64,000 nt of DNA from Diphasiastrum complanatum (lineage: Eukaryota > Streptophyta > Lycopodiopsida > Lycopodiales > Lycopodiaceae), in contig CM055107.1 in the NCBI GenBank assembly GCA_029204225.1, forward strand, positions 20,806,000 to 20,869,999, read 5' to 3'. The translations under genes and the position numbers were made by a program. Under the pieces are notes generated by a model. That model did no database searches and was not told the origin of the DNA. It saw only the letters and a list, made by a program, of their open reading frames with translations. Positions 13,001 to 26,300 of this stretch are shown piece by piece (position 1 is the stretch's first letter; each line of letters opens with the position of its first letter).

Positions 13001-14659
13001 TAGGATTGATAATTTAAATTTAAATGATGTAGATGTTTTAGCTTTTAATTTTAAGTTGACAATGACTTACAAAAGTCAACTATATCTATTTTAAAAGAAC
13101 GACTTGGGTTAATGGCACAACCATTATTTCTCAACCCAATGGAGAAAAGCAGATTTACAAGGTTTTTTGCCTACGTTAGACAACTTCATCAATTGAAAAA
13201 GAGTTTTTAAAGCATGTCAAGTTCCAAATTAAGAGGCATTAATGAAAATTCGTTAGAAAATGTACTTTGAAAAAATATGTGTATACATATTTTAAGACAT
13301 TTTGTACTTTTATGAGATTTGGATTCTAAAAACTCATGTGTTGTCTTGAAATGATGTTTCATTTTTTTATTATGATGGTTCTATGAAGTTTGTTAACAAA
13401 AATTGTAATGATTTTTTGTAAAAATGCATCTTTTTTGTATAAATTGGAGATGAGCTAAAAAAACCATGATTTTGGCCTAAAAATAGGTAATCTCAAGAAA
13501 TACCAAAAAAGGTTACTCTTTTTTAGGTGAAAGTTTAATAATGCTGAAATTGAATCGTCGAAATAATCTACATCAAAATTCATCTAAGAGTTTGAGGCTA
13601 GCTAGTTTGGTTGAATCCATTACTACATCTTTCATCAACTTTGATAAATTGCTAGTTTATTTGGTGCAACATGATGTTGTTAGCCAATGCCAATGGGCAA
13701 GCTTTATATTATAGTTGAAGCAACATGCATTCAAAAAATGTGCATTTCAAGCACTAGAGAAAAAAAAAACATTTTTCTAACTTCCATAAACTTCATTGTA
13801 TGCTTTCACGGAGCCATTAACCCTTTTTTAGCTAATGTAGAGCAAGATACGATGATGTGTTGAACATTGAACATATGGGAATATTGATCAATTTTCAAAA
13901 GTTTCAAATTGTGTATCACTAGGATTGTTGCTACATTTATTAGTTCTATATACTCTCAAATGTACATACAACAATCCTACTCATGGTATAGAGGTGTATT
14001 GCTAAATGCTCCAAAAAAGAGACATTGGATATGACTTTATAAATGTTCGAAATGGGAGTTCATCGCTACAACTTTGATTCTCAAGTTGTCAAGTACAATG
14101 TGTTTTGGATTTTGGTAATCTTAAACAAGACCACATTCATTTTTGTAGATAAGATAACAATTTTGTTTACCTTACATATAGAAAACTCAAACAACTCAAA
14201 CTAGATATTTGTAGTTTTAGATAGCACATTGTGACTCACCAAGTCTTTCTAGCGTCTCCATATCAACTCTTAGACTTCGTTTCATTCTTCCATTGCTTAG
14301 TTATGGAGAGTCACAATGGAAATTGAAAAATGTATTGAGTGGAAATGACTTAAATGTAATTCATAAATCATATAGGGGTGATAAGCAAGAGGTGTGGTTT
14401 ACAACTTGTTACTAGTAAAGTTTTGTCACTATAACAGCCTACCACCTGCAGATTAGGATTTAGTAGTCAAAGTTCAAGACCAAGACTAGGAGTCAATGGT
14501 CCTAACTTTCACTAGTCTAATTCCAATATTTGACAATCTCTATGGCTTTAGTTTTGACCAAGGATGATGAGTTGTGTAAAACAACCATGCCATAGCAGCA
14601 CATTTTGTTAAGGTGACATCAAATTTATAGCGGCTTTGTCTGTGTTATAAAGAAGACAC
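13001..14659 (+). other. AT-rich stretch, nothing recognised
   Basis: No open frame of note, no LTR ends and no microsatellite. It may contain the 3' part or flank of the preceding element. Confidence 0.4.
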
Positions 14660-14814
14660 CCTGGTGCATTTATTCATAGTAGTAAGTACATTGATGAAAA
14701 AGATATGCACACCCCGAAGGGGAAGTTTATACAAAAGTAAGCTCAAACAAGAGCAAAGCTTGTAGTAAAGTTAAGATTAATCCAGATTTTGGCATAAAAA
14801 TAAGAGTGCATAAA

Positions 14815-17800
14815 CTATGATGATGTCAGTGGGAGTCTGCCAACTGACTGCAGCAGATCAGAAAAGTGAAGAGGTGGTGAGTCGGCTAATGAAGGGAGAT
14901 GATATGTAGCAGACCCAGCCACCGTCGCCCATTGCAGAACTGATAGGGCCTGAGCACGTTGCAGGGCAATGGAAATACGTTGTTTGAAAGAATCCACGAG
15001 AATAGAACCAAGAATACCTTGACGCTCTACTGCCTGATGAGAACACATGCGAAGAAAATCCTCAAAGCGTCGATGCAAGGTTCCATAAGTCTCAATTGCC
15101 AAGGGAAGGAAAGCATCAGTGGGGTGCCTATCGGAGTAGTTTTTTTTCCTTCTCTTGTGCTCCCACTCTTCTCGCAGGCATGTTGACATTGTCCTCTCTC
15201 GGGATGGGCTTCGTACTTTGGCACATGTTGTTGTTGATCCCACGCGTGGTGACCTATTGCCTCGCTCTGCCTTCACACCAGGAGAAGCGGCAGGCGTGGG
15301 ATCAACAACAACACGAGGCTGCTCTCTGAGGACATGGAATCCTCCATCTTTGGCTATAGCGGCCGCTGCATCTCTGAGAACATCATGCATAGTTGTGCGC
15401 TCACTCCTAGAAGGACAGCGGAGGAGGTGGATAGCAAGAGCATCAATAGGGTGACCACAAACACACCTAGAGAGACCCAAGACCGAAGGATGTGGTAGCC
15501 CCAAGCGAAGATGAAGAGCAGTGGTGAAGATGGCCGAAGACAACCGAAAGGAAGGAATAACAAGCCGAGCTGACAACCAAGCCCCCGCACTAGGACCCAC
15601 ACAAGAAAGAAGCCGAGCTCGATGCAACACCGAAGGAGCCTCAGAGAGCATACTGGAAAGGGTTTGCTTGTGCCAAGCTCCAAGAGGGTCTCTTGCAGGC
15701 AATCTAAGCTGAAAGTGAGGAGTTCCTCAAAAGGAGGAAGACAAGCTTGGGCAAAGAGGGGGAGGAGCTCTCATGCAACGATGAGGAGGTGCTGGAAAGG
15801 TAGAGAACCGCTATCCACATGAGCAATGCAATCCGCCAAGAGAGGGCGAAAGCCAAAAAGGAACCAAGAAGACAAAGCAGGGGCAACAAGAGCCCAGCTC
15901 CCAAGAAAAGTTGCAGGTGCAGAAGAAACTGTAGAGAGAAGACCCACCCACAAGAAATGGGTAACCGAGCCTGGTTCCGAGCTGAAAGGGTTTCCACACC
16001 ATCCAAAGAACCTAGGCCCAAAAGGCGGCCAAAATCGTCCATAATAGAGCTGTCAAAGGAAGAGAGAAGATGCAAAAAGTCCTGAGCATGGGGGAAAGTC
16101 CGCAGCAGATAAGAAGGTCGCTGGATAAAGCAAGACGACAAGATGCCAAACGCGACCTGAGTGTCGTCCAACCGGGGGAGCAGATCTGAATGAGCAACAT
16201 CTTCCTGGAGAGCCTCACCAAGGAAAGCAGAGCTGAAGGAAGCAGACCCAAAAGAAACACCCAGAATGCAAATGCCATCCGACAGAGCAAGGAAACCTTG
16301 AGGAGGAACAAGGTCCGAGGGAAGACCTGCTGGAGACCACACTGAACACTTGTGAGGTTGAATAGACAAACCAAGAGAAGTCAGCTGCTCAGAGAAATGA
16401 TGAAAAGCGAGGAGCACCGTAGGAGCAAGACCAACAATATGAGTGTCATCAGCAACCGAAAGAAATAAGCAGGAGGGAAAGGCCTCCGCAGAAGCTCTAA
16501 GTGCACGAAAATGAGCCAGAGCGAAAAGAGGACCACCCAAAAGAACACCTTGATGAACACCTGCTGCAGACTGGATAGTAGAAAGATCCCCAAAGCGCAC
16601 ATGGTGACTATAAAAGAGAGGAGTCTCAGCAGCATAGAACAACCGCACAAATGGGATAAGCTGAGCCAACTCACCACCAGCCGCGTGCAGCTCCCGAAAG
16701 ATCGCAGCTTTAGAAACAAAGTTAAAAGCATTGAAAACATCCACTTGGAGAACAACCCAGTCAGGATGGAGATCAAGGGTGGCACGCAAACCATGAATGA
16801 CAGCTTCACAGCCGCCAGGAGTAGAGACGCCAAACTTATGAGGGGAGAGAAAAGAGACAAAAATATGGTGAAACTGAAAACAGATAGAGCGACTAACAAG
16901 ACGGAGGAGAACTTCGCCAATAGCGATGGGACGGACGCCACCCGAGGCTTTAGTCATGGCGATCAAACGAGACGCAGACCTGAAAGAGTTGAAGAAAGCC
17001 ACTAGCAGAGTCCTCAGGTGGAAAGCAATCACGAAGGTGTTCATAGACCAAACCGAAGGGACCATCAACAACAAGATGAGGACTACGATGGAAGGCACGA
17101 GAGAAAGAATCATGATCAAGCACCAAGTCAACATCAGACACAAAGTCCTCCACAAACAAGGGAAGAATGGCTTCAGAAGCAGGATGAAGAGCTTGGAGAG
17201 CAGCTACAGTATCAGAGAAGAGGGAGCAGGTGTGAGAGGAGCTAAAGCTCGAGTTGCACGAAAATACTCACCAACTTGCCGAAGATGTAGGGTGCGACGA
17301 AGGCGACGGTGGAGAGGTGGGGCGCCTTGAGGTTGGGAATCATGTGAGTGGCGAGCAGCAAGTGTCTGACAACGTGCAAAGTGTTCATCATGAAGTGTTT
17401 CCCAATCTCCCGATAGAAAGCGACGAAGGCGAGCACGAGTTTCTCTATGACCAGCATCTCTACCCCTCGGAGGGAGGACTAGACACCAAAGGGGAAAAAG
17501 AAGAAATGGATTCCAAGCCGCAATGTCAAAGGGGTCAATAGCCAAGCGATCAAGAGACAAACGCATAGCAACTTGAGTTTCACGACGGAGAGCGAGGGAA
17601 ATATGAAAGTAGAGTCTTGGACAAGGGAAGCCCAAGTGAAAAGCGCCGAGGACATCAAGAGAAGAAATCCAAGACCAAGCTGAAGCAGAAGGCGAATGGG
17701 GTGCTGAAAGAGGAGGGCGATCTTGAGACGACTGAAGCAGCGTAGGACAAGAACGCTAATGACGGGCAAAACCTCCTCTAGGAGAGAAGAAACGACCACA

Positions 17801-18049
17801 ATCATGGCAAGAAACTCGTTTAGGGGGTTGTGAAGGCAATGCAACAAGGGTCGAAGGAGGTTCACAATCAAGCGAGGGGGCAACAATGCCATGGGAAGAG
17901 CTGGACGAAGGAGGAACATAGGGTGTTGAGACAAGCGTGGAACCCAGCATAGCCTGACGCGAATGAGGAGAGGAGTCTGGAGGGGAAGATACAATTGAAG
18001 CAGGTCGTTTGAGATTGAGAGGACGAAGTTGAGAGATGTCCGAAGCCAT
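14815..18049 (-). pseudogene. R2-like RT/endonuclease ORF, broken
   Basis: ATG at 18049. The pieces 18049-17756, 17635-17204 and 17155-15704 share one frame and are separated by in-frame stops; a frameshift near 15703 leads into 15702-14815. Total about 1,070 codons, the usual size for R2-group proteins. Order: N-terminal zinc finger C-x2-C-x12-H-x3-C (CHDCGRFFSPRGGFARH, the stop falling just after the His); RT domain with GGVRPIAIGEVLLRL, LQVDVFNAFN, GVHQGVLLGGPLF and SVADDTHIVG (degenerate QGxPLxP and xADD); C-terminal Cys/His cluster CVCG...HLLRC; then AIETYGTLHRRFEDF, typical of the end of the restriction-like endonuclease. Family by motif order, not alignment. Part of the endonuclease is inverted. 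Confidence 0.72.
15226..15313. repeat. Perfect 20-bp inverted repeat in the R2-like endonuclease region
   Basis: Arms 15226-15245 and 15294-15313 are exact reverse complements, with a 48-bp spacer. Both arms encode VVVDPT in their own orientation. The plus strand from about 15155 to 15300 reads VDIVLSRDGLRTLAH then VVVDPTRGD, although the element itself runs on the minus strand. Confidence 0.85.
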
Positions 18050-18125
18050 GAGAACAACTGTACAAAGGGATCCTTGTTATAATCCACCTCACCAACTGAA
18101 CTGAGATCTTTTTTTTTTTTTTTCT

Positions 18126-20301
18126 TCACACGAAATGTCGTTAACCTCGATGGAGCCGTCGACCGTTGTAAACCTTGTGTAAAACTTGCCTAAACAAACG
18201 CGCCCAGCAAAACTCTGAAAGACCAGCAATAGGAATTGTATTGAAAGCTGTACCGCTGCTCCTTTGTTGCCAAGTGGGAGATCTTCTTCAGGTAGTTGCA
18301 GTCGGTACGGTACACCCTATCCTTCTAAATACAATGGGAAGTACTTCTCAAGGAAGCCTCTACCAGTGACTAGCTTGCCCACAGCCAAATGTGCCCTAAT
18401 ACATGTAAAAAATGATAGAGATTTTGCTGGCACAGGTGAGATGTGTTGACGCAATCCCAATAGTTCTCCCTACTTGAGCCAAAACACTGTATTTGAAATC
18501 TTTTCTATGAGCAACACTCTTTCATGTCTCCATTCTGTGCATCGTATGTCCTTCAAAGTATCTTCATCTGACAGCTGAATAAAGTTGATTGGCAAATCAG
18601 AATTGTTGATGAGACTAGAACAACCCTTCTCTGAATAACTTGTGAATACTGGCAGAGCGCAATCCTAATTTTATAAGCCAAGCCTTGGCTGCTGTTGGTG
18701 GTGACAGGAGTAAGCAAGTGATAGTATTGTGCAATATAGGAGGCACGCACTTTACTAACATATGTTGAAAGAACTGGTCCAAAAGCTAAACGATATGCAA
18801 CTTTAGGCAAAACTTAGAAGCTTGGATGATTGATAGGAAGATCTTTTGGCAAGCCTTTTGAGGAAGTTATCTCTCATTCAAAATGAGCTTCTCCAACACT
18901 TGAAAACTTCCAATGATCATTATTGAGACTCTATTCCAGAGTTTACCTATCCAAAACATACAGAGCTAGATTTAGAGACATTATGAATAAATTGCATAAC
19001 TATAGATGCATTAAAATCATTATCACTATAATCCAAGTCACATATATCATGTATTACAATTCCTATCATGCATCGGACATAAATTGATGCCTATAGATTT
19101 CTCACAAAGTTTTAAGGAAAATGTTGATGGTGGCACTCAAACCATGTTGCTATGATATATTTGTTATGACAACAATTGTCATGATTGTTTATCTTCAGAT
19201 GTGGAAGGCTAAATAGCTAGAATGTTTACCACATAAATGTTCAAGACTTGGGTTTACGAGACACATCATAGTCATGATAGCATTAAGAGACATTGCAATT
19301 ATATTTACATCTATAAAATACCACATTGCAATCATGTATCCCACTATCATAAAACAAGCATATGATTCTCCGATAAGGATGTCTTATGTGGTGGATCGTG
19401 AATTCAACAACAAGATGTAGTATGCAATAAATATTTATATTTAAACATGTGGCTCATACTCGTATTAAAACAAACTTTGAATGGTAAACTATGGAAAATA
19501 AAAAATGTGGTCTTGAAGACTTGAAACATCTCTCTTCTTCCTTGACAATTTATTTCTTGCACAGATTATCAAGTCAAATTTAGATTGAAAAATCAGTGCA
19601 TACAATTTCCAAAATTCTTTGTTGACTTACTTGCAAGTCTCTCCAATTCTTGTGAGATATTCAGCCACCATAATCTCATCTCTCTCTAGACAAGCAATTT
19701 TTAATGTGATGTATGCATTCGTTTGCAATACTTCTTATGCCCATGAAAAGTTAAAAGACAGTATCTTTATATTCATTGACAACATTGAGCATGATCATTC
19801 TGAGCTATTTTTCATTGAATTTTGAGCTGTTACATTCAAACAAAAAGATGGCAAAAGTTGACATAAAACAAAACTCCTGCATAGATTCAATAGCGCATCT
19901 CTACATTCAACTATTGAAACCTTCTGAGCAGATAACAGTGCCTCAGAGAAACAATAAAGTTCAAAAACCTTTCTCTGCAAATAACAAGTGGTAACAAATT
20001 TAGCCTTGTATGCCTGCTCAACTTTCTGATGGGGAACTCGGAATTTCTCAATGACATGGTAGTTTAGGTTCCGAAAGACAAAATGCTGATAGCGGAATGT
20101 GCCTTTTGGAACCTTTTGACTTATTACAACTGTAGCCTCTCCAGTGTCCAAAATTAGTTTCCACTATCTACTCCAGTGGTCCTGACAGATTCAGCTACGT
20201 CTGATCAGCAGTACATATTCTATGGCATTGAAAGTCTGGAAGCACCAGGCCCCTCTGCTTCTATGAGAGCTAGTGAGTGTAATTCCTTTTTCAAAGTGAA
20301 A
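18126..20301. other. Region downstream of PA200, no gene recognised
   Basis: Holds the 3' UTR and flank of PA200 near its right end. One open frame on the minus strand, about 20166-19798 (118 residues or more, containing VPKGTFRYQHFVFRNLNYHV), looks protein-like in composition but I do not recognise it. The rest is AT-rich with no recognised repeat. Confidence 0.4.
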
Positions 20302-20343
20302 TTACACAAAATAAGATGTTGAGGAGGACAGGTCTGATAACAC
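20302..20343 (-). other. PA200 terminal exon (14 codons with stop)
   Basis: Too short for an ORF search. Acceptor CAG ends at 20344; the exon reads VLSDLSSSTSYFV then TAA. It continues exon 20637-20484 in phase 0 and matches the Ser-rich tail ending in Tyr-Phe-X that I recall for plant PA200. Confidence 0.88.
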
Positions 20344-23300
20344 CTGCAATTTGTAGCAAGGCAATGTAACTATTTGATGGCATTGTACATTCCATATCTG
20401 CATATTCATTGCTTACGACAGAATATATAAAATCTTGTCCGTAGGAAATATATACACAGAAAAAAAGAACACAACAGACTTACCTCCAACTGATCTTCAG
20501 AGAAGTGAATCCTATCAAATGCCCATGTATCAGCATGTGTACGCCGAAACTCACTAATAGTTTTTGTCACTGTGCCGCGAATTGGCGCAGGTTGATTTCT
20601 AAATTTTGAGAGCGCAAGAATCATGTTTGGAAGCCATCTGAAAGGTCAAAAAGAAATATATGTAACCTTTTCATACAACGATCCAATTTAATGACCTCAA
20701 ACTCCAAAACTCTCCACACAATAAAGTTGACACAAACTTGAGGCTATGGAATTTAAAAAGGTCCTCACACAATCATGATAGTGTGTGTTTTGCAGGATCA
20801 AAAACATAGTTTGTTATCAAGACAAAGTTCCAAAAAGTTGGTTAGACATCAAAAAGAAATAACTGCAACACTTTTATTATTTTCAAAATACCAGCTTGCA
20901 GCTTACTACTTGCCTCGGAATATCATATGGTGCTGATAGTATACAGGCAACAAGGCCCAATACCACTCCATGTACAGGTGCGATGCTACCATTGTCTGTC
21001 ATTCGAGATCTGATATCCCTGCTGATTACAAAATAATCAACTTGTATATTAGCTGCTAGCATATAGTACGATTTTAAAAAATTAAAGGACATGCTGAAAG
21101 CGGTATGGGAAACTGGAACATAACGCACTCTTTTATATAAATTAAATATGACATGTGAATCAGCATACCTGCTTTGGGATTTAGTCTTGACAAGTGATAA
21201 CGCTGCATCCAATATTCTATCTCGAAAAGCTGATGCCCACTGACTATCCACTCCTTTCATGAAACCTGATAATGTTGCAGTGGCCATTTCCCTCACCTGT
21301 AGCATGCAAAGCCACTTCATAACAGCTACAAAAAATGCACACATCACATTGAAAGAAATAATTTATGTAGAGACCTTAACAAATTTTTACTTATGGTACA
21401 AACAACATAGTTTAACTCCATTCACCTCCACTTGAAGGTCAGATAAAAGTAATTGGACACGCTCCCATACCAAAGCAATGTCAACTCTTTCCAGGATATA
21501 GGCATGCCTACAAGATCAATCACTTTCATGAACGTCAAATGACTTTAAGAACTTTAATCTCCTTTGAAGAATGAATATCTGTACATTTGAGATTATCTCT
21601 GTGCTATAAAAATCAGCTTAGATTCTTTCATTGAGTGAATTATAGCCAGCCGCCAAGTGAATAGGAATCAAATCAGATACCTGTACACAAATATCTGCAA
21701 GAATGTTAGTGCAGCAATCCTTGTGCGCCAGTTGCTATCAGCCGCAGCACCTAGAATGGCCGTGAGGGCTTGTGATGCATATGTGCCCTCAAATGTCTGC
21801 CACTTCAAAAGATGAACTGTGGACCTCGCCAAAGCTGACATGTCCTTATGTGCGGTATCCTGTCACCAAGAACATTGGAGTATCAGGAATAAAAAGTCAG
21901 CACAACCACTGCTTGACACAAGTGTGTGCCTGCCACTGGAGGATAAATGGCTGATGTTTTGATATCATAAAATTTTCCTGTAAGAAAATCAGACAGACCA
22001 TACTATGCTATATATAGGTCATAATACTCGCAATATAGTGACTCAAAACTACTCAAGTAAAGAAAAATAATGTAAAGTATCTGCAGATCTGGTAGACTGA
22101 AAGGTCTAATGTACTGAAGCAAGTCAGTAACACGTAATTGTACACTAAATAAACGGACACAGAGATAGCACACAGAGATCTCAAGGGAAAACTTCAAGCT
22201 CGCTAAGAGACAAGCCTTGAGTGATCCTGAAGTAAACAAATCGCAAGTCATGTTACAGGTATGTGCATACACATGTCATCAATTATCTGTTGTACTACTT
22301 ATATTTATATACCACATTGGTGCAAATATAGATTGATGAGACATACATCAAAATCACTGTTCAAATTGGTTCTACTTCGCAACATATTTTGGGAAGGTGA
22401 AATGTTGTGTGGTGCACCACTCAAATGGTGTGTATGGTCAATTGATAGAAGATAACAGCCCTTGTGACATATTCATGCTAGAAAGGGAGAAAAACTTGGC
22501 AGAAGTGTGATCAAACAAAGTCAAGAACAGAAAATTCGTGACATTGACCACCTCTTATAGTCATTGGTGGCATGCTACTGTGACTATTGCGAGCAATTTA
22601 CTGAAATTACCAATGTTCTCAGTTATGGACCTACATGTTTCTTGACAGAACTACAGGAACAGGTTTTCAAGTGTGAAACATTAGAAATGTGTGATCCGTT
22701 AAGTACCTGTGAAGAAAGTAAAGGATGAAGAATTCCAATGAACACAGGAACCAAATGAGCTGCCCTGCCTGATTTGATGCCACCTATTGTGAAATGAAAA
22801 ATCTGCAATGATCAAATAAGACATTGACATACTTAGGAAAAGCCAATAAAGGGTAGCACTCCCCATAACAAGAAGTGCAAGGGCCCATCATCAATGCCTT
22901 TGAAATAAAGAAGATTTATCAACTAACAACAGCATGATTCCAGCCCAATTGTCAATTCTGTTACAGGATTCATACCGTTTCCATCCACTTTACAGAGTCC
23001 TTCAAGCTTTCATCATCATCATTATTGCTGCTGATTGCCAAATTTGGGGATAATTCATCAGTAGAGTCCCGCCCATGCCTTTCTATCTTGGCTGCAGCTG
23101 TAAGAGTACCATCCACCAGAAATCTTTCCCAATCAGTTGAAATTGAGCTTCCAGGAAACTTAACTTTCTCCTCTGATTGGTAATTAGCCCGGGTCAAACT
23201 CTTTTGAAGAGATTTTGAGGATTGGAACAGGTTTGAGTAGAGAATACATATTAGTCTTCCCACACTCTCACGAACCTGCAACCAACAGAACACGTTTACA

Positions 23301-26300
23301 AGTACATAAATTTTAGCACCTATTGAACTTGGATAGGAAAATGTGGCACATAAGATAGGCAATAAAGCTTTTCCATTAATAGTACACCGATCTTCCCACA
23401 CGTGGTGAGTTGGTGTATCGTGCTTGATTTTGGCCCAAGCTTTTTCTTTCCAAAAGCTGAGTGGTGGTATTTAGAGAAAGGTGTGGCTGGTAGATAGCCT
23501 TTATGTAGAGTACATAGCTATGTTCGGAAGGTTTTCATGAAGTTTGGTATCTTCTGAAGCAAACATGAATTTTAGACTTCAATTCTTATTGTTGTACATG
23601 AAATGGAGAGACTTGCCTTTTTAAAATTGAGAATTTATACTAGACATAAACCTCTGGTATGACATGCCATGTTCATAGCATCATACTTTCTCCAGTGTCT
23701 TTAGTTCTAGCCACTTTGTATATTTTGGACACTATGGACACAACATACCTGATCTTTATGAATCCTATCGTTTTCTTCGTTCATTTTTGGTTAGATTCCA
23801 GAGGTACACGCAAAGTGTTTTTGAATGACTTGTTGGGCAATACCAGTAAATAGAGCTTTTTCATAGCATATGTGTCCTTCATTATACATACACCTTGTAA
23901 TGTTTGAGGGTTCAACTACATGAACCATTGTTGAGGTTGCCTAACACAAGCAAGCTAAGTGGCTTATACCTGGGATCCAACGTCAGTACTGTAGGAGCAG
24001 CAAATAGGCAAAGCTACAAAAATACTTCCAAAGTGGGATAGTGAATTCTGACTCATTATGTGAACCTGCTCTGAACCAGAAATGTCCATTATGATGTTAG
24101 CAGATAGAATCCAGTAAGTACCTGTGGCGCCGAGTGAGTCATATATTTCACAACCTCTTCCAGAATAGCCAGCTGAAATAAGTGCTCCTTTTCTAGAAAA
24201 GTAGGGCTTAATTCAACAGTAGCAGCAAGAAGAAAATCAAGCCGCTTCACAATAAGGCTGGTGGAAGATGATGATGGTAAGGGCTGAGCCAAAGTAACAA
24301 GAATCTTGTGCCTCAAAGTTGGAGCTCTTTGCCCAATTTTACCTTTGCCTGTCACTGTGTAACGTATACAGGCTGCCCACTCAGGGACTGATTCCACATT
24401 TGCTTGCATCAAAGCTTTGTACAAAAGCTTTTCAAGCCATAAGTCCCAGGCTTCTGAAATACATGGAACGTCTGAATGTAGGATACCAGCCATAACTTCT
24501 GCAGCAATGCATTGCCTGCTGCGTTCGTCCACTTCATTTATTACATCTTGTAGAGGAGAGTGCAAAACCTCCAAGAAACTTGAACCACATTCCTGCAAAA
24601 GGCATTTGAACAGTTTTGCAATTCTAGGAGAAAACGATTCTCCCTTCATACTTGACTCCCAGGACAATGTACGGGGCCATCCTCGTGAAACTGAAGGCAT
24701 CATGGCCGTTATACCAAGATCCGATGCAAGCTGAAATCTTCCACCACCCCTGCCAGTTCTGCCTTGGCCTTCAGAGTAGTGATGATCAAGTGCAAGACTA
24801 TGAACCATACTTTCACAAAAGGAATGATCCTTAAGAATTGGTACCAATATACTTTCTGTGCAGGATTTTACCATTTCGCCCTTTTCATGGATTGGCTGAA
24901 GTTCAGTGGATAAGGTCTCCTCTCTTGTCTTAACTTGCTTAAGTCGAGATGTACCGAGAAGCAAAAGCAACGCAATGGCAGAAATAGGACGAAGTGGTGG
25001 AAGTTCGCTCTTGAGGTTCCTGAGAAAATGACCTGGAAATAATCACAAATTCAAGTGAAATGAACTAAAACGCAACTTCTAAGAGATTTGAACCCTGCAA
25101 AACAAGGCCTGTATTCCTGATTCATGCTAAGGAGGTAAGGAGACGCTCTTTAAAAAATTCAATAAAATATATATTAGTTATTTAGCATGCCAAAATATAA
25201 GAGCTGTACATACTTGGTGGCAGATAATGATTTACCTGCAACACTATATCTTAAGGCTAGACCAACATCTGCTTCAGAGACGTCGTTACGATCTGGAAGA
25301 AGTGATGCCAGAGAAAGTAACATCCCATGTCCCATTAAATTGTACCTGCAGGCATTGTGCTCAAATAGGATCGTTGTTGAATGTTGAATCAGAGAAGAAT
25401 AGAAAATATACAAGCTCAGGACTCCAATCTAATCATGATTGACCATGAACAATCCTGTAGGAAGTAATAGTGCCCACCTCCAATGAAGACTTGAAGCTGC
25501 ACTCTCTAGAATTTCTTTAACATATAACATCAGTCCATCATGTGTTAACGCCTGATTGCATTCACTTGGATTGAATGATGGGGTCAGAGCTCCTCTGCGG
25601 ACTCCACCAAAGCGAATTTGGAATGAAATGAAAAGCTGCAATAAGGACCTACCATAAGGAACTTTTGTAACAAAAACCAGATAACATTCAAATCCAAAAA
25701 GAAAATGAACATTGTGCAAGATCTCTATGATCTGAAAGGCAGTAAACATGTTAGAGATGTTTGTACCTCATTGATGGCCCTCTGAGCTTTGAGAGACTCA
25801 TGATGTGAACTGCCATAAAGCACACCAAGGCAAAGGGCACACGAAGTAAGCCTATGCTATAACAAAATTCTGCATTATTTCAGATCAATTCGCACCATCC
25901 TATCAACATCAAAAAAAAATTTGTCGAGGAGTGACAACAGTCCATAATACATATAAAACTTTCAAATACCTTCCAAGAACTGCCGATATGAATGAAGTTA
26001 AAGAGCTCCAGTTCTGCATAGAAGTAAGGTCAAGGGTCTCAAAAGCATAATAACAATAAGCATGCATGTTTGATATAGATTCGAAATTTGAAAATTGCAA
26101 TATCTCCGCTTACTAAGCCTACCAAGTTACCTCTGTCAAATGTCGAAGCACAGGTCTGGACATTAAGACCATACAGGCACCCAAAGCAGACTGTTCAACA
26201 GCTTGAGGATCTTTGAGACTTGATGTTAACAGAGGGATACAATCTTTGATAAGAGGAGGAAAGCGCTTTAGCATTTTCTTCAGAGAATCCCCTGCAGAAC

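Larger units (their letters stand above)
14660..18125 (-). mobile_element. R2-like non-LTR retrotransposon, degenerate
   Basis: Single-ORF element reading leftward. The boundaries are estimates: the coding part is 14815-18049; the 3' UTR seems to run to about 14660, and a T15 run (A-rich on the element strand) lies at 18108-18122 upstream of the ORF. It lies between the convergent 3' ends of the two host genes, outside both. No poly(A) or (CT)n tail is visible, so it is unrelated to the LINE family elsewhere in the window. Confidence 0.65.

Noticed and set aside
15521-17330. Several plus-strand open frames of 60-164 codons
   Set aside because: Mirror frames of the R2-like ORF on the minus strand; only the stretch 15155-15300 makes sense on plus, and that is explained by an inversion.
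19798-20166. 118-codon minus-strand frame downstream of PA200
   Set aside because: Composition is protein-like, but no start context, family or neighbour supports a gene; mentioned only in the description of the region.
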